Shown here in pieces: positions 38,083 through 50,600 of a DNA stretch of 64,000 nt. This DNA is from Anseranas semipalmata (lineage: Eukaryota; Chordata; Aves; Anseriformes; Anseranatidae). Under the pieces are notes generated by a model, which did no database searches, was not told the origin of the DNA, and saw only the letters and a program-made list of their open reading frames with translations. The translations under genes and the position numbers were made by a program. How positions within the stretch are numbered: the first letter of the stretch is position 1; every line of letters begins with the position of its first letter. The stretch lies in contig VXAA01003152.1 in NCBI GenBank assembly GCA_013399115.1, positions 145,520 through 209,519 of the forward strand, written 5' to 3'.

Positions 38083-41000
38083 CAACTTTAAAGGGATACT
38101 TCACATTTATACTCTTTAAAACTACTTGCAATACAAGAAATGAATGTATCTCATAACGTTGTGAGATTTTCAGTAGAAAAAAAGTTAATGTTGTCTTTGA
38201 GCTGTGCTGGCATATCAAATACACATCAGTTTTCAAAGAAAGATCTATATAAAGTCTTCACTGCATTTTTTGATTTTGTTTTCTACTTTGAAATTTATTA
38301 AAGTAGAATTGTAAATAAAAGTAATTCTGAAGTGCTGTCATACTTCCCTAAAATACAAAAGTAATGATCTGAAGAACAGCAGGTTTAGAATTGCCACATG
38401 TTCCAACAATAGTTCTTTGTAAAATACATTTAATTTTGTGTGCAAGGATTTTGAGTGTAAATATTAAAGGGACAGCGAGGAAGTAGCATATGTAAATCCA
38501 TTCCAATTCTCACTTCATTTCTCACTTGGGACATGATCTGATTTTTAAATCAGGTGTACTGAACTGCACTGCTACATACATTCCAATTTTGAACATTTTA
38601 AGAATACTGAGAAGCTCAGTGTTAAACAGAAATACTTTTAACAGTCATCTTATTATAATCCCCTTCCCTTAGCTAGTGCAAAAACCTTTGTTCTGAATCA
38701 CCTCAGAGTAAATGACGTTGACAGGGCTGCACATACAAGGGCAGAAAAATGAAGGGCAGCATCAGTACACAATTTGAGATAAACTCAAGGTCTTTGTGCC
38801 TTAGGAAGCATAAACAGCCTGTATCTACACTAGAGTTTCCTACAATATTTCTTTATGTTGCATTTTTATTAACTGCAACATGCTGAGATATTTTAAAAGA
38901 TATTATAATATTTACCAATATATTAAAGGGAATTTACTTTTTAACTAGTTGGACATTGTTACCATTTCTACTGTTTTTAGAATTTGACTTGACATTTATT
39001 TTACATGTTTTAGGGTTATCTTCATCTCTCTCACCTCTGAAGTATTATTCAGTTAAGGAAACACTACCAACTTCTTTTACACAGATTTCCAGCCAGCAAC
39101 AGATTGGTAAAAGACAAAGGAATATAAACGGATAAATACAATAGCTTTCTTCAGTTTGTAACTCACAAGCTCAGCTGATAAATTGACTATTGATTTTGGA
39201 AAATTACCTACTAAAACCTTTTCCCAGGACTTCTTATACTGTGACTTCATTTCTCCTGTTCTATTCTCATATTTTGCTTTCTTCTTGTCCCTACATTCCA
39301 TTTCCCAGCCTTCTCTGATGCAAAGAACTGGTCCCATTCTTATATATGCTTAACAACTTCCCGGCACTTACTCAATTATGATCAAATGCATTCCAAAGGC
39401 TTTGCACTGAATTGAGCCTCTTATGCATCCATTCTCATTTCTGCTAATGGCAGTACCCTAAGCTGCCCACAATATATGACCTTGTATTTTCATACTTAGT
39501 TGAGAAATAATTTATGAACACAAAAATCTGAAATCCGACAGTGAGCAAAACTGAACAGCTTTCCTATCTTTCTCACCAGTAGATGCGACAAACATCAGAT
39601 AGAAAAAAGCACCCCAAGTAACAGCAATAGTTGTTTTTAATAGTTGTTTTTTAAGTTGTTTGTCAATTGCATTATTTTGTCCTTTAGAAGAAGAGCTGTT
39701 CTCTACCAGCTCTCCTTCACCACAGAACAAAAAGAACTATGAAAGCACTTTCCTTCAAGATCTAGTACAAAGGGAGAGAAAAACACACTGACCCCTCTCA
39801 TTCTTCCCCTAAACTACACGTGGCCATAATCTGCTCCCTGTTCCTAAGTAAATATGTAGTAGAGAGGTCTATGTGTATGTGCAGATTTCCTTCCTACAGG
39901 AATTTACAGCACAAGAAACGCTACAAATTCTTTCAATACTTTCTAATGGATTTGCCAAAGGCTCTCTTCATTTGTGTAAAAGTTATTGAAAAGTGTAAAT
40001 TGCAACCAAATGTAACGCTTGTGTTAGTAGTTTCGAGGATCCTTTTTTTTTTCCCAAGCCTTTTTCATACTTGCTTTCCTCAGTTTAAATATCTATTCAG
40101 AGAACAATGTTTTTCACTGTTAACTGGGCACAAATAAAACACATATGCAACCACAATAAGGTTCAATTTATCTTCAGTGATCTTCAAAGATCTGAAGGTA
40201 GAAAACTGCTTCAGCATACCGTATGAATTCTGAACCATTAGGACATTCCCACCTTGAAATTCTATCAAGCTTAAAGAGGTATTTGGGGCAGTGATCATGG
40301 GACAGATGAAAATTTACTCTAATGAGGTAAGATGGTAATGAAAAAGAAGGAAAAGTGGAATTATTTAACTAGAGGAAGTGCTAACAAAGACCGATTTTAG
40401 AAGGCAAGGAACTGTATCTGCAGTAAACACCAAACTATCTGAAGGTGATATAAGTAATATCCATTTTTAAAACTTGATCTGCTCAAGGTACACCTCTTGA
40501 TCCCAGGAATTAATGTGTACCCACAACGCTATTAACTGGATAAGAGTTACAGAGCTCTTTATTCTGGGCAGCGGAAAAGGGATATGATAAGAACCCCCAA
40601 AACAATAATGTGCAATGCATCTTCTAGACTATATTAATTACTTAGATTCTTCTCCACATTGATCAAGTTATAAATATTAATGAATGCTTTCTGAATGGTT
40701 ACATATTTCTATTTGCTAATATACACACTCCCGAGCCTGCAAAAAAGTTATCGGCAGGACAAAACACCACAGCATCTGTAATAGGAAAGCTTTGCTTCAT
40801 CCTAGTAACTGACACACTGGAGCATAGATAGCGACATTTAGAGGTGGTCACTGTATAAACACGTTGACTGAGGTAAACAAGAGTAGCACTAGTCTCTGTG
40901 TCCACTTTAAAACAAGTGAAGCACATATTTTCAATCTATTTCAAAGCACAGAAGAAACCACATATCCTATACAAAAGATTAAGTATCAGTATTCACATAC

Positions 41001-42309
41001 GTGAAATGATTTCATTTGGCAATAAAAGTGTCATTTTCCTTCGTTCTGCAACGTCTTTGTGAATGCAAGCTTCTGAGAACCCATGAAAAAATTTCAGTCA
41101 ATACACTCGATACTCTACATGAAACCTGGCTTTCTCTTGTAAGAGACTGTATTTACAGACCTTGTCACAACAAGGTCCTTGATGTTATCGAAGCAATTTC
41201 GAGATACTTTAATCACTGGCAAAACTCAGTAACCTGAGAAGAGAAATTTGGGCCAGGAAGATTTCAGTAACTTGAAAGGAAGGTTATTGACTGATGTAAT
41301 TTCATTTGGATGTGACTGAATCCAATTGATCTGGTTTTTGCAATGCATATCTACCCTCTGCAGCTGTCTCTATCTGATCCAGTGTGGAAGTGCAACGAGT
41401 GACTAACCCTTTCCACTTCAAGCAAAACTCTTGCTTCCTCCCGCTATTATTTAGAACGAGCACACGAGGAAAGCATTTTCAAGTTTAATCTCTGTACTCA
41501 CTGTAAGAAAAATATTCATCTCAATGCTAGGCCAAGAATTTAATCGAGTCTTGTGACTGCTACCATATGTATTAAGTACTTAGAAAAGCAGGTTGTAAAA
41601 TAAACTTATTTTTTTTTATTATTTACCAAAATACTAAGTTAGGGCTTGTAAAACTTCAGGTTGTATCACAGTACAAAATTAATTCTCAATCCCAACTGCA
41701 AAATATCATGTAAGCTACACTGTAACAAATTGTACATATTTTCAGTTGAGTACTCAGATGCTTTCCAAAGAAACAACTGCTTTGTATGCAATGAGCATAA
41801 TAATTTATAAACACAGATATGATAAGTTTATGAAATCAAATCTTCCCATATAAATTTGGTTTACAACAGTTCTAATAGAAAAGAGGAGTATTAGTAGAAA
41901 CTTCACAACTCATATTAAGTTTAAATAAACCTTAGGTGGAAAAAAAATGTGTTATAGATGGGGAGTTAACAAAGCCGTTAGGAGAAATGGGTGGGCCACT
42001 ATAGATCCTGTTTGCATAAGCTGGTGTGCTGCTAAACATCAGATACCTTGGTAACGTCCTGTCAAAATTAAGGGGAATACAGATTGACACTGATGCACAC
42101 CTCAAACTCAGAGTGGTTTACACATGTGTATTCTCTAATGAAGATATATTCTCCAAAATTCAGTGCAGTTCTTTCAACTCATTTTTTCTTGAGATATATT
42201 TAGTATGTTCACTTTCTTATACATTGCAAAAATTCAATAAAGCTGGTAAGGAAAATACATCGCATCTACAAGACAGAACACTTACTTTCAAACTATATCC
42301 AAATACTCA

Positions 42310-42334
42310 TTCAGAATACTCCAAGTATTCTGAA
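42310..42334. repeat. Perfect 11-base inverted repeat, 3-base spacer
   Basis: Arms TTCAGAATACT and AGTATTCTGAA flank CCA. The element overlaps a good splice-site pair on the minus strand, see findings. Confidence 0.9.
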
Positions 42335-42671
42335 AGAACCTGTGACTAAACTCCTCACATACACTGGTTACACTTTTCTGTTTATTTCCAAACACACAAT
42401 GACTGAGATAATGTCTCCATTACAGTTGCCATAGTCATAATAAAATATTTACAAGCTTGTATCATAATTCAACTCTTCGATGTTACACTACAGCATCAAA
42501 CTGTTTTCTTCCAACACTATAACTTCTATCAAATCACAATTTAACTTCAATCATTTTGTTTCTCATTCAAGATGTGGTCTTTTTCAGAATAACTTGAATA
42601 AGTGAATATTGATGAATGATATACTCATTATATGATAATGAAACTATATGTGAATCGGGATGTGGCAATAG

Positions 42672-42707
42672 AAGTTGGCCAGCAATATGCAACTGGCAGG
42701 CCAACTT
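42672..42707. repeat. Perfect 9-base GC-containing inverted repeat, 18-base loop
   Basis: AAGTTGGCC at 42672-42680 and GGCCAACTT at 42699-42707. The loop contains GCAATATGC, itself a perfect palindrome. Confidence 0.88.
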
Positions 42708-44984
42708 TTTAAAGAGTACAAAACAGAATTTCTTGAAAGGTGTCACACTTTAGTGAATGACTAATAACTGAAATACAAATTCTAAATGCTAGTCCTAAAT
42801 GTTGCTGTTTTAATATAAAATGGAATTTTATATTTAAGATTATTTTTATATACTAAAATGCTTTTCAATCTCCTGTTTACATGACTAATAGTAGTCTTCT
42901 TTATACTGTGATACAGGACAAATTCATCCATGAACAGTAGTTATAAATAAGCCAAAAGTAAACAAACGATAAAGTCAGTGAGATGCAACTAAAATTCTCC
43001 TGAAACAGCACCTTCTCCAAACACCTTTACCAAACGCTCACTTTTCTCAGTTTGTATGCTGTCTTGGTTTTGAAAGTGAACAGATGGAAAGTCTTATTAA
43101 ATGCATATCTACCCTGACAGCAAAGTTACATAGTATGTTCAATTATTTCACCCAACAAGATGGATTTAACATGTAAAAATGTCAAGCCAACAAAAGAAAA
43201 GGCAAAGGCGATGTAAGCACAGAAATTCAAAAAGCTATTTCATCTACGGAAGTACACACCAATATGATTTAAGGACAGAAAGTTTTAATTTTGACTGTGA
43301 AAATTAGTCTTTTATATCAAAACTTTGTACTACTTAAATAATTGAAATGTCTTTTTCAAAAGTTTTAAGAATATAAGGCAATCTGTAGTGGCAGGAACAT
43401 TCAGGCTGCTCTGACACAGCATGCTCCCAACATGTCTGTAGAAACATTTTCCAGAGAACCCTCAATACAACCCCTCAGCATCAACCACTTCTTCTGCACG
43501 ATCCCAAAGCAGGCTAAAAAGCCTTCGGATTCTGTTGATAATAATTAAAGGGTATCTTCCAAGCAAAATTCTGTCTTGCATAAACAGTGTGCAATTAATA
43601 CTTAATCTATCAGTAAAGTAAGTTAACAGCATAGCCTCAAAAAATGTTTACATTTTATATATTACATAATTTCTTTTTATTATGAGTACTGCCACTTGCC
43701 ATTTCTGTTACTATGAAAACTGTGTACTTTTTAAGTAGTATATAAATATACCAACATACTATTAATCTTTCTGATCAAATCTTTTATTGGAAATAAAAAA
43801 AATGTTTTTCAAATATAGAGCTGGCTTTGCTTGTTATTGTTGTTGTTACGATACACTGAAATATTTTAATTAGTAGAGTTATAATACAATTAATTAGATG
43901 ATTAGATTCACTTGCTATAAAAAAATGAATAGAGGAGTCTTTTTCAATCGAAAAATGGAGTGAAAAAGAAAAAGGTAGAAAGTATCCAGTTTCCAGTTCA
44001 GCATTAAATAAAGTTTAAATTATTTTTCCATTTGTTTTTATGAAAAAGTAGATGAAGTCATTTTTGTGAGTTGACTATCACTGGGGAGAGATGACTTCCG
44101 ACAGGAAAATCTAAATTTCATTGGAATGTCTAAGTTTTAACAATCAACAGTCACCATCATAGTCTAAAGGAGTTGCAGAGCCACTGGATTGTATGGTTTC
44201 ACACCTCTGTTAATGAAAATGCAGGTTTACATTACTAAGTTAGACATCAGTTATCGATGTTTTACTGGTACCTGTGAAGCATTTAGAAACTCCTGTGTGA
44301 CTTTGATGTGTTAAGATCCAAGCATGACCATCAGAGTGCCACAAGACAAGCCAAAGTGGGAATTCTGGTTTCCAGTTCAGCTACTCTATCAAGCGCGTGT
44401 CTGAAAAGAGAGCTATTCCACCCACTGTAGCAACAGGTGTCATGGTACACATTCACCTCCTCAGTCTAAAACACAGATTGAGCGTTAAGAGATAGGGAAT
44501 GTATTTTTTCTTCCTTTTTGAAGTAATTTCTTCTTTGAGACACATTTATAGTCTCTGTTCCTCCCCAAACTCCCACTGCTAAAAACCTGAAAACTGCCTA
44601 ACAGTTCTGTTGTGAGCCATTCTGGTCTCTAAACCATCACCTCTTTACCAACTGCTGTATAGCACAGTACAGTTTAAAATCGGTACTGCACTTACTGCAA
44701 TGACTGTGAAACGCAGAAATCAATTAAGACTAGATTTTATTTATAGTTCAACTTGAGAAGATTAATTACACTACTGAAACTTTACTGGAACAATGTGTCC
44801 AGAGAACAAAGGGAAGTGTAAGTATGGTCTCTTATCACTGTTACAGTTTAAAAATTACAGAAGAATTTACTACTTCATCACGAACAACACACAGAGAGCT
44901 GTATCACGGCTTTGGAAAAGGAAACCTTGTTAAAGAAACGGTGAGGCAGAATCCTGCAGGTGGCTCTTACCAGGTGACAGAGGG

Positions 44985-46690
44985 CTGATTCTTAAAAGGA
45001 AATATTCTCAGAGCTCAGGAATACCCATTTCACTGTGCAGGAGATGAGGAAATCCAGCAGAAGGTCTGCTTGGTTAAGCAAGAAGCTTCTTACTGAACTA
45101 AACATGCAAAATGAGTGGTGGTAACACATAAGAAATGGAAACAAGTACAAGTTACACAGGAGGAGTATTAAGAGATTGTTTGAGCACTTATGAGACAAAA
45201 TTCAGAAGGCAAAATCCCAGATGAATCCAATGAGAAACAAAAAGGAGTTCTACCAGAATGTTTGCAGTGAAAAGAAGTTCAGAGAAATATGGAATGGATT
45301 TCAACTGCTAACACAGAAGGGACTGATGTACTTGATGTGTTTGTGCCCAATGCCTCAGTCTGCTCAGTGAAAACTTGCTGTCAGACTTCCACGCATACCA
45401 GCGTGATAATAGGAAAGAAAAAGTCAGCCTCACCTCTGCCTTGGGAAAGATCAAGGAGAACGTCCTCTTGGAATCCAATTTCAAACATGTGAAGGACAAG
45501 AAACTAACCCAGAGAAGTTAGCAAAGGCTAACCAAGGGTAGATGGGTTAGTCAAGCTTGATCAACCTTATTTACTGCCTTCAATGATGAAATGATTGGCT
45601 ATGTGAATGAGGGAAGAGCAGTGCTGGTAACATACCAAAGTATGTACAGCATAAGGCTTTTTAGTCTCCTACACATTTGCATTACTAAGTTAAGTACAAG
45701 GCTGGACGTATGGGTTGAAAGCCAGCTGGACTGCTGGGCTCAGAGACCAGCAGACAATGGCTTGAGATCTGGATGGTGTCCATTAACAGACAAAGTACCA
45801 CAGGGGTTGATGTGGGGGCTAACATGGGTCACTATCTTCATCAAAGACCACCATAATGAGACAAAATTTACCCTCCGCAAATCTGTGAAAGGCACTAACT
45901 TAGGAAAGGTGGTTGACACATTGAACAGTAAAGCTTCAATCACAATTTGCTCGAGAAACTTGAGGACTAGACCAGCAGAAAATTGTGAAGTTCATCAAAA
46001 ACTGTGAAATTTTGCATTGAGTGGGAATAACTCCATGCATCAGTACAGACCGAGAACTAACTGGCTGAGTAGCAGCCCTGCTAAAAGGATCTGGGGGTTA
46101 AAGTAAGTATCAAATGCTGTATGGTTCAACAAAAGTGGAACCAGCACATCAAGGGAGGTTATTATTTCTCTCTACCCAGTGTTAATGAGACTGAGCTTTA
46201 AAATGCTATAACCAGTTTCAGGCCACCCAAATCAAGAGAGATGATGAGAAATTAGAGTCCACTTAACACCTACCAACATGGCAGCAGGGGCGACAGCATA
46301 CAACAGACAAGGAGACACTAATGAATCAGGCCCTACTTAGTCCTGGAAAAAGGACACTAAAGGGTGAGACAGGGGGATCCGAATGCAGCCTGCAACCACT
46401 TGAAGAGCAGTTACAAAGACAGTGCAGCCAAACTCTTCTCAATCATGACTGATGATGTCACATGGGTTAACAGACACAACCTTGGGAGGTTCAAAGGAGA
46501 CATTAGGAGAAGCTTCTTCATCACATATAGTGCAGCACTGGGAGAGCTTATGCAGTCAGGGTACTCAAGACTCAGCTTATCACAGCCACAGACTACCTGC
46601 TCTACTGTTGATAATGCTCCCTCTCCAAAATGGAGACAAAGCTATATGACCACCAGAGGTCCATTCCAACTAGCCATTATACAACTACCT
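44985..46690 (+). mobile_element. Old, strongly diverged CR1 LINE with EN-RT linker and RT remnants
   Basis: Despite heavy decay the order of CR1 ORF2 blocks is recognisable. First is the region between endonuclease and RT (AGCAGAAGGTCTGCTTGGTT, then GGAGGAGTATTAAGAGATTG and the AAGGCAAAATCCCAGATG block). Next is the RT start (GCCTCACCTCTGCCTTGGGAAA at about 45427). The frame at 45591-46007 keeps VPQG and VVDTLNS-like motifs, and the tail near 46650 reads GAGGTCCATTCCAAC. The catalytic FADD is no longer readable. The element extends further 5' than the other copies, covering about 1.7 kb, and its 3' repeat is lost. Both ends are approximate, and it is the oldest-looking copy here. Plus orientation, antisense to PHF14. 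Confidence 0.8.
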
Positions 46691-47458
46691 TTGTCCCCTT
46701 CTGAAGTTAAGTTCTGAATATCCTAACAGTGACGATAATGATTAGGCAAAATAGCTTTAGTTTTCATGCGCACAGTTTGAGACATTAGGTCCACACTTTT
46801 TCAGAGAAAACTTGTCATCAGTCCCCCTAATTACCAAACCCAGGAGCTGGCCAGCACCACGGTGACCTTGGTTCCTCAACAACAGCATGTAGTCAGAAAG
46901 AGCCTGCCGATCTGCAGGCTACTGTATGAGAAACAGTCAAGGAAGAAATTATGATAATTTGTTCTCGATATTCTAAGCACTTTCATTTCAGGTGTTGGAA
47001 GAGTAATCTCTACATCTGCCATTACTTCTAAGTGTTGCTGACTCCTATAATCAGATGGCAAGCAGCTCTGTTGAAAAAAAATTGTAATGCTCAGTATCTG
47101 GGTCAATAGTGGATTTCTGTCAGTTACAATGAATAACAAGAATTTTTTCTCACAGCCCTCTTGAAGACAGCATCTGACCATCTACATGCCAATACTTGAT
47201 TTCTAAGAGGTGTCCAAGACTGATTTATAATCAGTCTCATTTTGCAAAAGTAGTAAAACGTGCGCCCCTGATGCCATCCTAACATTCAAAGGTACTTGTG
47301 AAATAAAGGCCTTTTTCTTTGACTGAAAAGTGATTTTATATTCTACTGAAACCTAGAAAGTATAAACATTTCACCAAGTACAAGCTGAGAAGAAGTTGTG
47401 TTAAAACTTTAAAAGTTGTATAACTGTGAGCGTACCTAAAGAATATTTGTAGCCATCC

Positions 47459-47510
47459 AAAAAAAAAAAAAAAACCCCCCAAAAAAACCCAAAAAAACAA
47501 AACAAACCCC
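47459..47510. repeat. A/C-rich simple repeat
   Basis: A16 followed by C6, then alternating A7 and C3 blocks, AAAAC and AAAC units, ending CAAACCCC. A low-complexity stretch of about 52 bases. Confidence 0.93.
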
Positions 47511-47660
47511 AGAGAACTAGTATTATTGATGTATACTTACATATCTACAATAAAATACTTTATATATGAAATGGCCTAACTAAAAAGTTCCTAGATGCAT
47601 TTACAAACAAAATACAAAGTCAGAAAAGTATGGAAAAAGCAATGCATTCACTTGCACAAC

Positions 47661-47690
47661 ATATATATATATATATACATACATACATTC
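47661..47690. repeat. (AT)8 with (ACAT)3 microsatellite
   Basis: Alternating AT for 16 bases passes directly into three ACAT units. Confidence 0.93.
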
Positions 47691-50600
47691 TTGTATTTTA
47701 AAATACATGTTAATACTGGGAGGGTTTTGCTTTTTTTTTTTTCCCTCAAAAGGCCAAAAAGTTTTTTTGAACTGCCCAGATTGAGACAATTGATGATGAT
47801 GATTGATGTAGAAAGAAAAGATTGATATAGAAAAGCTGAAATGTGTTTCAAAGTACATTTGCTCAACTTATAATGTAAACATTTCATACTTTCCATTATA
47901 ATTTCTTAAATAATTTTCAGTCTTCATTTTTCATTTTTAAAACTTTCTAAAACAAATCTCTGAATCAAAAAGAACTAAGAATAGGCTATGAAATACACAA
48001 TAACCATAGGAATTACTGTTCTCTTTCAAACTATTTCTGCAGCATGCAACAATTAGTGAGTTTTTCCAAATGAAGCCATAAGTTAACAAATATGTATAAA
48101 CAACAGATACAATTACATTTATGTAAGAATCCAGCTATATACAAAAATCATACTTTGCTTCTGAAAATAACTATTTATAACATATGTTGTTCTGTGCCAC
48201 ACTGAAGATTCAGATGTCATCCATAAACCTTAAAAGCAATGGCAAAGACTACTTACTTGTATTATATATAGAAATCTGTTAATTATTAGCATTTAAGACA
48301 ATTCATGAAAGTGTAGTAAGAAAATGCTGTGTGCAACTCTGTGCTAAGTATTATATAATCATTTCTAAAAAAATTAAAACAAAATCAGTGAAATAATACC
48401 ATGATATACATTGTAACACATTTACCTAATTTTTTTTTTTTTGCTCAAACAATATAAAAGGGGACCTTTGACAAAATTATTTTATTACGACAAACATGGA
48501 AGTCAAGTAAGAGATTTTTTGCAGATTTTTAGCAATGTTATTTGCAATGCAGTCTTGAATATTACTTTCAGCAGGTGCTTCAACAACATAGTGTAGAGGA
48601 AGCATGAAATGTGGTTTGTTTCAACTGAATCAAAAGATGCAGCAACTTTTTTAGATAGAAAATAATATTTTTAATATATATTCTCATTATATTATTTCTT
48701 GGCAGTGAAGTCTGTACGAAACAAATCTAAAGCAAAACACACCAGTAGGGTGAACTGATGGCTCACTCTATGCCATGCTGGGTGCAAAACGAATCAAATT
48801 ATTTTTCCATTTTACCAGTCCCCTAAGCTTTTGTTACTACTGTGTTTGGGCACTTTCATCCAGATCTCTTCCACAGTAGAGTTCCCTCTGAAACATGCCA
48901 ACAAAACTCAATTTTCAGCGGAGGCAGAAATGAAACTGCTTTTTAATTAGTAACAGGCTTGACTGCCTTTCTAACAATGAACCTATATAAATTTCTGTCT
49001 TCAAAACATGAGTTCAGGGACAAAAATATGGATAAGAGAAGACTGGATGCCATTCTGCACAACTCAGGATAGAGTAAATTTAGCCTTTTGCCTTATTAAT
49101 GGTCATGGTCAGTCTGTAACGCCTCTGTAGCCCTCTCTTCCTTTTCACTGTTTTTGTTTCCTCTCAAGAAGCAAACACCACAGACTGTGAATGACCCACT
49201 GGAATGATGGACACATAAAAGGAAAAAATAATGGATACAAAGAAGTTAAAGAATTTGATCTCAAGAAAACTGCCAACTGCTTGAATCTGTGACTGTGATA
49301 AACTTATTTCTGAAATGTCTTCTTTCTCACTTATTTTGGGGGAACAGAGGAAAATGAAAACATTCCAAATGAGGCCTAGACTATTTTATCTATTTTTGAA
49401 TTAATTGGTCAAGGTAGATGAAAGGTACCATGTAACATCAAAGAAAGTATATAAAAACTTGGAGACATAGAAACTCAGCCAAAGAGCTTGTTCATGGAGG
49501 ATGAATAATCAATATATATATTTGATTAGTTAAGTCACATACCCAACATTTTCGTGCATACAGAAGGCAGTATTTCTAAGTACGCAAACTGAATACACTG
49601 TAACTGTAATTACATCAGCTATGCTAATGATGGTTTAGCACTGGCTTTTCATTAATGCTTGCTGTGAGGTGTGTTTTTTCTTGTTCTCTCTCTCTTTTTT
49701 TAAAACATTTTCTTGTCCAATTAAGAGTTTTGCTAATATTTTGATCAATCAGGAAAAAAAATAAACAAACAACAACCCAGCAGTATTAGGGATTTTTTTT
49801 TATATCATACAGTGATGTATATGAACATAAGCACCATAGAGGCCACCAACTCTAGCTTGAGTTCTACACCTCTCAACTTGTAAGCAATTTTCACCAAAGT
49901 TGCTTTAAAGCTCCTACAATGCTGCACATGCTGATGTGCAAATGCTACTACTAGGAAGCCAAGGGGAGGGGAAAAAAATACCTTGAAGGAAGCTTGGGGA
50001 AGAATACGTTTTTCTATCCAAGTACCTCTCAAAGAGAACTTTTATAAGCATAATGTATATCCTCTGCCACATAAAGTAGTTGAATATAATAAGATGTCAT
50101 TTTTCAGTCACCCACTGCCCATCTCAGCCTTGATGACTCTACCATAGCAAACCTTTCCTTTCAATATAGGCTTCCTATCCACCACTCCCTCTCCTCAGGT
50201 CTTTCAACAGTCTCAGCACCTCTCCGCCTTCTGACCACCATCCACATAGTTTTCTTTCTCTAAGCAGCCCAACTTCTTTCTTTCAAGTCTTGGAGCTTGA
50301 AAAATCTGTATTTTGCTGCCTTTCTACACGAGCTTACAACTGCCTCTCAATTCTATTTCTCCACATTTACCATCCACTCAGGTCCTTCTCCAGCCCACCA
50401 GTCGCAATCCCACCATGACCTCTGTATTTGGCAGTAAGTACCAGTCTTTTCGCCCAGACAACCACAGCTCAAGGCTTCATCTGTCTGTGACCCAAGGACA
50501 TGTTTTATACAGCACATCTGCATGAGCTTGGCTTAGCTTTACTGAGTAAACAAGTTTGAGACGTAAGAGTACAGAAGTCAAACTCTGCTAGGTAACTAAA

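Larger units (their letters stand above)
26726..44984 (-). other. Long PHF14 intron upstream of the PHD exon (part 1)
   Basis: About 18 kb of AT-rich intron. It contains two short CR1 3' ends (31595-31655 and 32649-32756), a 17-base tandem duplication, short inverted repeats at 38056-38082, 42310-42334 and 42672-42707, an AAAC/AAAAC-rich stretch at about 33688-33726 and many homopolymer runs. I searched by eye for the exon that should carry PHD ligands 1 and 2 (an ECATCKGTGDNENL-like frame) and did not find it. Several donor-like ACTTAC sites (35643, 39364, 42283, 44690) bracket only stop-containing or family-less sequence. Confidence 0.6.

Noticed and set aside
39364..39405. 35-base minus-strand segment with AG and GTAAGT (CKAFGMHLII)
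   Set aside because: No resemblance to PHF14 and no phase support.
41016..41237. 73-codon plus-strand frame with several CG dinucleotides
   Set aside because: Not recognised as any protein or transposase; antisense to PHF14, with no splice or promoter context.
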